64,000 nucleotides of DNA from Aplectana chamaeleonis (lineage: Eukaryota; Nematoda; Chromadorea; Rhabditida; Cosmocercidae), in assembly GCA_029168955.1 (NCBI GenBank), contig JAPDOI010001846.1, forward strand, positions 1 through 64,000. Reading direction: 5' to 3'. The translations under genes and the position numbers were made by a program. Below are positions 56,945 through 64,000 of this stretch, in pieces. The notes under the pieces were generated by a model. It saw nothing but the letters and a program-made list of their open reading frames with translations, was not told the origin of the DNA and did no database searches. The number at the start of each line of letters is the position of its first letter. Within the stretch, counting starts at the first letter, position 1.

Positions 56945-57109
56945 TAGTTGTACACGAACGAAATTTTCGAAATTTTTTTCGTTCGTCTTCTTTCGTTCGA
57001 AAATTCGTCGAACTAAGTTTTTTTCGAATTCCGTTCGTTCGAAATTTTGTCGAACGAATTTTTTTCATTTTTCGTTTGTTCGAATTTTTTTTTCGAAATT
57101 GTACAACTA
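56945..57109. mobile_element. 165-bp TA-flanked MITE with TTCGAA interior
   Basis: The ends TAGTTGTAC and GTACAACTA are perfect inverses and flanked by TA. The interior is a run of CGTTCGAAATTTTCG-like motifs, the same flavour as the TTCGAA blocks elsewhere in the window. Confidence 0.75.
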
Positions 57110-57354
57110 TAGAAGAGAGTGATAACTGTTAGAAACCAGACACTATTTACATGATGAGGAGTGATGGAGTTTGACCTCCGTCAGTTTTACCTGACATTTA
57201 ACACCCATGCTCCATCACTGGAAGTAGGAACCATTGTTGATTGCCAATAATGGCTTTGTAAACAGCGGTCTTCATGCCGCCTGAAAACCTGCGCATTGTT
57301 GTCTGTCATGTTCTTCTTCATCCCACCACAACCCCATCTAAAGGCGTTGGCGAC

Positions 57355-57439
57355 GTATGAGCGTGCTCTAATTGCAACGCCGCGACGCGACCGCGTCGCG
57401 TAGTGAGCCACAGCTCAAGGCCACGTAGTATTCTTCGCC
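57355..57439 (-). repeat. Right arm of a long-spaced inverted repeat
   Basis: The reverse complement of 55689-55771, with a slightly longer GACGCGGTCGCG core. Confidence 0.85.
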
Positions 57440-57517
57440 TATGGCGTCCTATAAAGTATCTCGCTATCCAGGTGTGCTATTGAATGAGGTAACATCAACA
57501 GCGCTAGACTTCAGGGG

Positions 57518-57735
57518 CCGGATGCATCAACGCGCCGGGTTGGGGCAGGGCAGTCGGCATCTTTGACGATCGCAGTGCGAGGGCAGTAGATCATCTAATC
57601 AATAGTGCCCCAGCAGTGTTTTCTGCTGCGCTAGCTGCACCAGCCCCCCAGCTGGGTTTTTTGAATAACAGAGATCTTCAAAGGCGCAGACTGCCCTGCC
57701 CCTGCCCCAACCCGGCCTGTTGATGCATTCGGCCC
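57518..57735. mobile_element. 218-bp MITE with GGGCCGGATGCATCAAC-type ends
   Basis: The left end GGGCCGGATGCATCAAC and right end GTTGATGCATTCGGCCC are inverse with one mismatch, and the stem continues through CGGGTTGGGGCAGGG and CCCTGCCCCAACCCGG. Flanks share CTTCA, possibly a decayed 8-bp duplication. It is non-coding. Confidence 0.82.
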
Positions 57736-59024
57736 AGCTTCAAATCCTACGCGGAACATGGTGTTGACGTTTATGATACAATAAAGCGCTCCGTGGCTAG
57801 CCGAAGGTTACGGTAGCACAAGATCCCGAGTGCTAAAATCTCTACGTGCTACTGCTTCACGATGTCGTTACACCCTGTCCCTACGAGCTTGTTGATCTAC
57901 TACGATGTCATTACGCTGGTTCATCCCGTAATAAGCAATTACAATTTTTCCTGTAAATTGCGTCATTTGTGCCGTTTTCATCCCGAGTTTGTGATTTTTC
58001 GCTTCAGAATGCGTTGGGTCGTGGTCTCTTGATTTATATTAGCCACAGTATGCTCAGCTTTCTATCGTTCCGGCCTGGCTCTAGTTAATTTCCTGTGAAG
58101 CTCACGGTTAGTTTACCCTAGTAGTTTTCTGAGTTTCTGATAAAAACTCTTTTCCATGATTTCAGAGCGATTTTATGCCGTATGTGAATCATTTGGATAG
58201 AGATCAGTCTGTAATTGCCTGGCACGAAATTCGCCATTTTTGGCACGAAATTGCCACGCTCTCACGACCACGAGTTTCTACATTTGGTGAATGCTTATAA
58301 ATGTCCCTCTATTGGTCTGTGGGATGGTATCTTTTGTAAAAAATCGGAATTTCCTTTATTCACAGCGCAAGCCACGCTCGCGAGGCTACTGTCTTCGCTT
58401 CTCCTCCACTCTCGCTGTCTCTTACCTCTGCTACCGATTCGCATTCGTAGGAAGCATGGGAATTTCTCTGTGACACAGTCTGTATCCGCCTGACACTGGC
58501 GTTCGTACACTTGGCTGGCGCCGAATTGTCTCGAAAGGGTAGGATTGGGTTCATTACCCGTTTTAGCCATACTTTTACTATGACATCATTTCGTTGAAAT
58601 GCTGCGAAATTGAAAAATTCAGAGTTCATCCATGTCCCGCTTGTTTAATAACCTTTGGAGATGAGATGTTCGCATATGTCTTATAGTTTTGTATGTATCC
58701 TATAAGCAACACCACGCACGAGCTGTGCTTTATATTTGATAATCTATTTCGGAATGCTCTTTTTTTCATTCGATCGCTTATGATGGCAATTTTGTCGTGT
58801 CATCGAATGTTTTGCCATTTCTGTTAGTGTTAAATTTTTGTTTTCTGTTGTGCTGTTGTTTTGGTGCGCAATGTCTCTTCTATCATGCTCTTGTATGCTC
58901 ATTCATTTGCGGGCCCTGGAATTTGTTTGCATTCCGTTTATGATCCTTCCGCATCTCGAGTCTACTTCTCTAAGATTTGTTTGCATTTTTCTATGAAGAA
59001 GCACACAATGCGTGTCTGTTCGGT
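57736..59024. other. Gene-free stretch, nothing identified
   Basis: Overlapping frames around 58215-58629 have no recognisable domain. No repeat family was placed. Confidence 0.4.
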
Positions 59025-59167
59025 ACATGTATGGTTTCGGTATTCGATTTAGTCTGACGCATGGACCAGGCGGCTGGTCGTGCGGTGTTGGCGGCATCTT
59101 TGGCCAACGGGATTTCGATTCGCGCGCGGCGATCTACCGTCGCAGCCCCGTCCATTCCTCAGATTAA
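59025..59167 (+). repeat. Second copy of the coding-like repeat
   Basis: The frame [19 protein letters not shown] ... IYRRSPVHSSD then TAA matches the peptide in the transposase intron at 42056-42201. Both copies keep the same frame, the same length to the stop within a few codons and a shared SSD end. No transposase sequence flanks it here. Confidence 0.65.
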
Positions 59168-59692
59168 ATTTATTACGTTAACTCTATGTATCGATTATCC
59201 ACAGTAGTATTAAATATCCAGTATCCACTATGCATTATTCGAATTTTTCTTTAATGATTCACATAACTGTGCGTCCAGTACATTTAAGTGCCTTTGCGAT
59301 TTGTTCAAGATGCGAACGAAAATGAAATTATATCTATTTTGATGTTAAGACTGAGAATTAGTGAAAATGGCCTGGAACCATATTCACCACCGACGCGATA
59401 CAGAGTTTATTTCAATCGTCCATGGATGCATATAGATTTTTGGTCGATAAGGATTGTAAGCACAGCTTCTCTTCATTTGTCGCGATAAGTATGAATCCGG
59501 CCCGTAGCGAGTGAAAATTGAGTCTTGTCTCGATCTGTAGACCGATTTCCGGTATTTTAGGCCATCCAAGTCATTCTTGGGTGACCTCTAAGTGAGCGCC
59601 CCTAGTTAAGAATAACAAGCGACCTCTGTCGTTACGGGAGGTACGGTTGAGAATGATATAATGATTGTATCCTTGACGATTGTGGCTATCTA

Positions 59693-59971
59693 CTGTGCTT
59701 ATCTGGGCCAAATTCCGGTCCGCAATTGCGTCTCGACACGCTTTGCGGCCGCACGCTCCCGAGTCAGAAGAGCTTCCAGCGCCGCAGCCGCCGATCTGCT
59801 AACTCTAGATGGGTTTTGGAAACTGGAAACTAAGAAAACCTGGAGAAAATTTATAAAAAAAGCCTCATCTAGTCGGCTTTGGGGCTGGAAACCCGACTTA
59901 ATCGAGCACGTGCGGCTGCAAAGCGTGTCGAGACGCAATTGCGGACCGGAATTTGGCCCAGATAAGCACAG
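59693..59971. mobile_element. Palindromic TA-flanked MITE, family P (copy 3)
   Basis: 279 bp, the best-preserved copy. The ends CTGTGCTTATCTGGGCCAAA and TTTGGCCCAGATAAGCACAG are perfect inverses with TA on each side. The arms run about 65 bases (TTGCGTCTCGACACGCTTTG inverted as CAAAGCGTGTCGAGACGCAA). Confidence 0.92.
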
Positions 59972-60794
59972 TATACATGCCTCGCTCTGTTGAGCTGTAG
60001 ATAGCCGCGGTAGCTCAAGATACAATCAATAATAAATTTTTAGCCGCACCTCCCCTAGCGACGGTGATCTTTTGTGTTTGTGGCTATGGGCGCTCCATAG
60101 AACCCCATACTGTTTACTTTCGAGGGCCACCCGTGGAAAAAACTTGTTTGGCCCTGTAGGGTTGACAGCACGCAGGCCTACGGCTACGTTCTGAAGGTTT
60201 GTGCGCGGTATGTCCTATTATGATGAAAGTGTACTGATCGCCTGCTCTTTTAGTGTTGACCGCGCTCTAAAGACGGGTTGATCGCTCCAATTGCCGGTTT
60301 GATCGCCCTCAAATACCGGTTTGATCGCCGTCGTTCACGCGATTGTTCCTATTATGCGTCGCGATAAGTCCGCTCCTATGTCTGAGTACAGAGACTATGA
60401 ATACCCCAGCGGCAACTCTATGGCGGAGCGGATTAAAATGGGCCCTAACTTTCTCGAGAAAGCAAAATCTGTACATGCGATCTAGTAGCAGAAGATAGCA
60501 CTAAAATTAATAATTGTTAACCAAAATGAAATTGAAGACGGATTAATAATGAAAATCAGACGTCAGACTACTAGTACATCAACGCCACTCCCGCGCGTGC
60601 CGTAGGAATAGCGCCTAACATTGTGGTATGCTCTCTTAACCAGTTCCAACACAATCCAACCCCAGGGACAGATTCTGCAGCTATCCTGGTTGAAAATGGT
60701 TTGGTATTAAGAGTAAGTGTAACCGATAAATATTTGTACAAAGTGATAGTCACAGCAAATGACAGCGCAAAACTAATTTTCAAAATTGAAGCTA
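59972..60794. other. Gene-free stretch
   Basis: It contains, around 60250-60400, an inverted relative of 54735-54960 (ACTCAGACATAGGAGCGGAC on the complement). No gene was seen. Confidence 0.45.
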
Positions 60795-61010
60795 TCATTT
60801 ATGAATTCGAGAAAATTTATCCGAAAAACAGAAAAAATATTCGAAAAATCGAAAAAAAAATTTCGAAAATTCGAAATTCGAAAAATACCAATATCGAGTT
60901 TATTCGAAAATTCGAAAATTTTGATTTTCGAATATGATCGAAAATTTGAAATTCGAAAAAAAATGATTTTCGAATATATTCGAAAATCCGAAATTCGAAA
61001 ATTTCGGCAG
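60795..61010. repeat. TTCGAA/ATTCGAAA-rich block 2
   Basis: Overlapping motifs such as TTCGAAATTCGAAA and ATTCGAAAATTCGAAA with polyA patches. Open frames on both strands are artefacts of the repeat. Confidence 0.8.
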
Positions 61011-61234
61011 TTTTGCCCAAGTAAACTGCAGATCCACCCACATACCTACCCTGCTCTCCACAGCCGTAACATCGCAAAAGACGGTTCCACAAAAGATTTC
61101 ATTGTCACAACGAACAGTTCCTGTCACACCTGTGAGGCGGGGTGATATTAGAGGATTTCTAGCCATTCTGTTGCGTTTTTCTCAATTTCTTCGTTATTTC
61201 AGTTCTACCGTGGGGACCAAACAATTGAATCAGC

Positions 61235-61273
61235 AATTAGTCTCAAAATCGAAGATTATCGTGAACATTGCCT
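61235..61273. repeat. Right end of a TTAA family III element
   Basis: AAAATCGAAGATTATCGTGA then ACATTGCCT then TTAA. It matches, inverted, the fragment at 27869-27910. Its TTAA (61274-61277) is also the left target site of the family II element that follows. Confidence 0.7.
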
Positions 61274-61277
61274 TTAA

Positions 61278-61825
61278 AGGCAGTGGTCGCGATCAAATAT
61301 GCTTGTCGTCTTTTTCTCTCCAAATCCTTTCCTGGGTCTCGAGTAGTAGGACCTATAAGAAAAAATCGCGAAAAAACCACTGTTTTGGGCCGAATTTGAA
61401 ACCTGAACTTTCTTGTCTTTTGATGGTGGACGAGCCCTCTCCACATCATCGGCATCGATGACCTCTTATATCAAGAACATCAGCTAGCTTGAAATTGAAT
61501 GTCAATCAATGAACCTTCGAATTTATGTACACATCTAGTCAAAAACATTGACTGAAGTGATGCTTTCATTATTCAACTGTTTTTATTCGTTAAATTTGCA
61601 TTTATTTCGTCCTCTGAATGTCGATGATTTTTGACTGCTCGGCATGAGACTACGATCTGTTTCGTCATCGCTGTGCACGTGTGCACGAACTAGCTTCTTG
61701 GGACCCTAGAAACTCTATTTGTAGACCGTTTTTCACCGCGCTACTTTCATAGTTTTTCAGCTGTTTTTGATCTAAGCTGATTTTTGTAGTTTTTTCGATA
61801 ACGTTTGTCATCGTGACCACTGCCT
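61278..61825. mobile_element. MITE, TTAA family II (copy 2)
   Basis: 548 bp flanked by TTAA on both sides. The ends AGGCAGTGGTCGCGAT and the inverse ATCGTGACCACTGCCT are near-perfect inverses. It aligns throughout with 6149-6701. Confidence 0.9.
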
Positions 61826-62249
61826 TTAAAGCGTGCAAGTCACTTACCTTGCATGAAGAAAAAACTGGTTCTCTTTTGAAGAAACCAGACTTCAAAGTTT
61901 TTCTGTTCAAATTGATTTCAAATGCGAACCAATCGGCTTGTAAAGTGTCCAAGTGTGCTCAAGTCATTCAATTGTGGTTAAAAATAGCCAATACGGCTTC
62001 GTAAGTGCAACTCGAGTTGAAAAGGAGTGCAGTCCGATCTTGAAATAGTAAATTTGGCTTGAGAAGAGCACATTCGTCTGGAAAGGGTCCAATTTCGCTT
62101 CTTCTAAAAAGGAAAGTGTCTAGAGCGCTGCTAGTTCCAAAAGTTATAACTGCTTTCCAAGCTTCGCGAGAAGGCAAAGGTACCACCCACCAAGCAATTT
62201 TTATGGTGCCTTGTAAACCTCTTTCGGCTGTAGCTCAAAACTGTTAGTG

Positions 62250-62526
62250 GTTATTTAGAGTGTTGAAAACGAATCTGGGGTTCGTTCGTCGAAGTATTGT
62301 GGTTTACTGTAGGCTACGGTGGGTGCTATCTCATTTAGGGGGCGTAAGCTACCATAATAATATATTGAAAATCGACATACTGACATCAACTCCGTATTCA
62401 CCACCCCGAATGAATTAGTAGAGAAACTTTGATCCAAATATAAGACTTCGACCAAATTACCGTGTACCCACCGTGACCTACCGTAATCTGTTGAAAATCT
62501 ATAAATGAACCTCAGGTTCCTGTTAA
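62250..62526. repeat. Dispersed TACGGTAGG-type repeat, example copy
   Basis: Blocks such as GTAGGCTACGGTGGGTGCTA and CCGTGACCTACCGTAATCTG recur in both orientations. Similar blocks occur at 32700-33020, 36010-36170, 47380-47670 and 50020-50130, with companion phrases AACACGAATCTGAGGTCC and GACTCAAAATTTCTC. No terminal repeat or coding signal was seen. Confidence 0.65.
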
Positions 62527-62700
62527 AGCCACAGTCCAAGCTCGGAATCGATTTCTCGTTGTTCTGCCTATCTTGGAGAAAATTTCACGCTGATCACGAT
62601 GTTGTCTCCAGAATCGCTCAGAACTCACTACGAACTGAGTTACGGCTCCTCAAATAATTTGAATTTGAATTGGTAAAAGTTTGCGGACGAGTTGTCTCGA
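62527..62700. mobile_element. TTAA family IV element, left part
   Basis: TTAA then AGCCACAGTCCAAGCTCGG. TTCTGCCTATCTTGGAGAA and GAGTTACGGCTCCTCAAA match the inverted right half of 27993-28465. The far end was not placed, so the right coordinate is approximate. Confidence 0.6.
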
Positions 62701-63214
62701 GCCTGTATTTTCTCGTTATTCGGAGCCATCATTCTGAAACAGGTCACAATATAAAGCCAGACCGAAAACAAACGGAAGAACATAGATTTTGAATAAAATC
62801 ATTTGCGCGCCTCTTCCCTATTGAGGTCGGAAACCTGCCAGTGGGCGTAACCCATTTTTTCTTTCAAGGGGGCGTGGCCGATTTGTTCTTAGCTTTTTCT
62901 CGCTCATTTGAGGGATTGAGATTTCGCGCTTGGCAGGGTTGCTATATAGGGTGACCGGACCAAAATATCAAAAATTACCTCTGAGGAAGTAACTCCGAAG
63001 AAAATCCCAGAGAGGAATTTTCGGCCACGTCTTTCCTAACACTAATGTTCTCCAGAATTTCCTTAAACTCCTTAAAATTGTACTTTTCGTAGGGCCTTTT
63101 CGCCATTATTCTCTATATCGCAGACTTAAAACATGCGAACACATTGAAAACTGAGATATGGCTTCTATCGTGCACATTAGACATGTGCATACGACGCTAT
63201 GTTTTGAATGAATA
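62701..63214. other. Gene-free stretch, nothing identified
   Basis: Probably includes the undefined right part of the family IV element. No ORF or other repeat was recognised. Confidence 0.4.
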
Positions 63215-64000
63215 AGTAGTTCGAATATAAAATTTTAACACACTTCGAATGAATAATTCAAATACACTTTTTGAAAAAATTCGAATGAATGAAATTTTGG
63301 ATTAATGCGTTTTCAAAATTTTCGCTCGAACGAATGAACATATGTGAATTTCCGAATAAGTCAAATATTCGGAAAAACGAGGAATTTGAATTCCCAAATA
63401 TTCAAAAAAAGTCAGAAATTTTAATTCCTAAATAAATCGAATATTGGGAAAAGCTAGTAATTGGAAGTCTCGAATGAATCGAATACTCGAAAAATTCAAA
63501 AATTGGAAGTCCCAAATAAATCGAACATTCGAAGAATCAGAAATTGGAAAACCCGAATAAAGCAAATATTGGAAAGGTAGGAAATTGGAAATCCCAAACA
63601 AATCGGAAAACTATGTTTTCCGAAATAGCCAAACGATTAAAAATTTCAAATGAATCGAGTATTCGAAAAACCGAAGCAATTGAATTCCCGAATAAATCAA
63701 ATATTCGAGAAACGAACAATACAATTTTCGAATCGAAAATTCAAAAAAGTCAGAAATTGGGATTGCCGAATGAATCAAATAATCAAAAGATTCAGACATT
63801 TGAAGTCCGGAATGATTCGAATATTCGAGAAAAACAAAAATTGGAATTCTCGAAATGAATCGATTACGCGAGAAAAAACAATTTCAAATCCCGAATCGAA
63901 TATTCAAAAACGTCAGAAAATAGAATTTCTGGATAAATGGGATATTCGAAAGATTCATTAATTCGAAGTCCCGAATAAACCAAATATTCGAAAAAGTTTG
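63215..64000. repeat. AT-rich TTCGAAT/GAATAAATCGAA block 3, runs off the window
   Basis: A degenerate tandem-like run with a loose period of about 30-60 bp. Its core is near ATTCGAAAAA then TCAGAAATTGGAA then TCCCGAATAAATCGAA. Frames on both strands are low-complexity (Asn/Lys/Ile-rich or Phe-rich) and not genes. Confidence 0.8.

Overview
The window reads as nuclear DNA of a nematode, most likely a repeat-rich rhabditid or strongylid parasite. The evidence is Tc3-type and other Tc1/mariner relics, short exons with GT...TTTCAG introns, a trans-splice-type acceptor two bases before a start codon, and very dense small inverted-repeat transposons. No bacterial-style operon, rRNA, tRNA or CRISPR array was seen. 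Most long open frames are not genes; the real coding signal is spliced.

Two conserved genes are supported, both on the + strand. The first (15272-20719) matches the C-terminal half of CNOT10, a CCR4-NOT subunit; eight exons join in phase, and the N-terminal half was not found. The second (26854-50695) is a complete-looking gene for a PDPR-type protein (regulatory subunit of pyruvate dehydrogenase phosphatase; DAO-type FAD domain plus GCV_T-like domain). Twenty-one exons join without a frame break into a protein of about 863 residues with a plausible mitochondrial presequence. The FAD-linking histidine of the dimethylglycine and sarcosine dehydrogenases is absent, as in PDPR.

Layout: 1-4720 holds a Tc3-like relic, a 42-bp minisatellite, a (CA)40 tract and a foldback element. 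4720-15270 is gene-poor, with several MITEs and a broken non-LTR retrotransposon. 15272-20719 is CNOT10, with retrotransposon debris in its largest intron. 21681-25642 holds a foldback element and a tandem array of coding-like repeats of unknown identity. 26854-50695 is PDPR. 50696-64000 is intergenic: MITEs, a 60-bp minisatellite, TTCGAA-rich blocks and copies of repeat families seen earlier.

The most striking structure lies in the roughly 11-kb intron of PDPR. It is a 6694-bp DNA transposon (38139-44832) with two 1262-bp terminal inverted repeats and TA flanks, carrying an intron-split DDE transposase. One transposase intron holds its own 283-bp MITE, so three insertions are nested. A 305-bp hAT-type MITE with a perfect 8-bp target duplication lies just downstream. 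Many of the small elements are flanked by TTAA, TA or TAA, which suggests piggyBac-like, Tc1/mariner-like and Harbinger-like non-autonomous families active in one locus.
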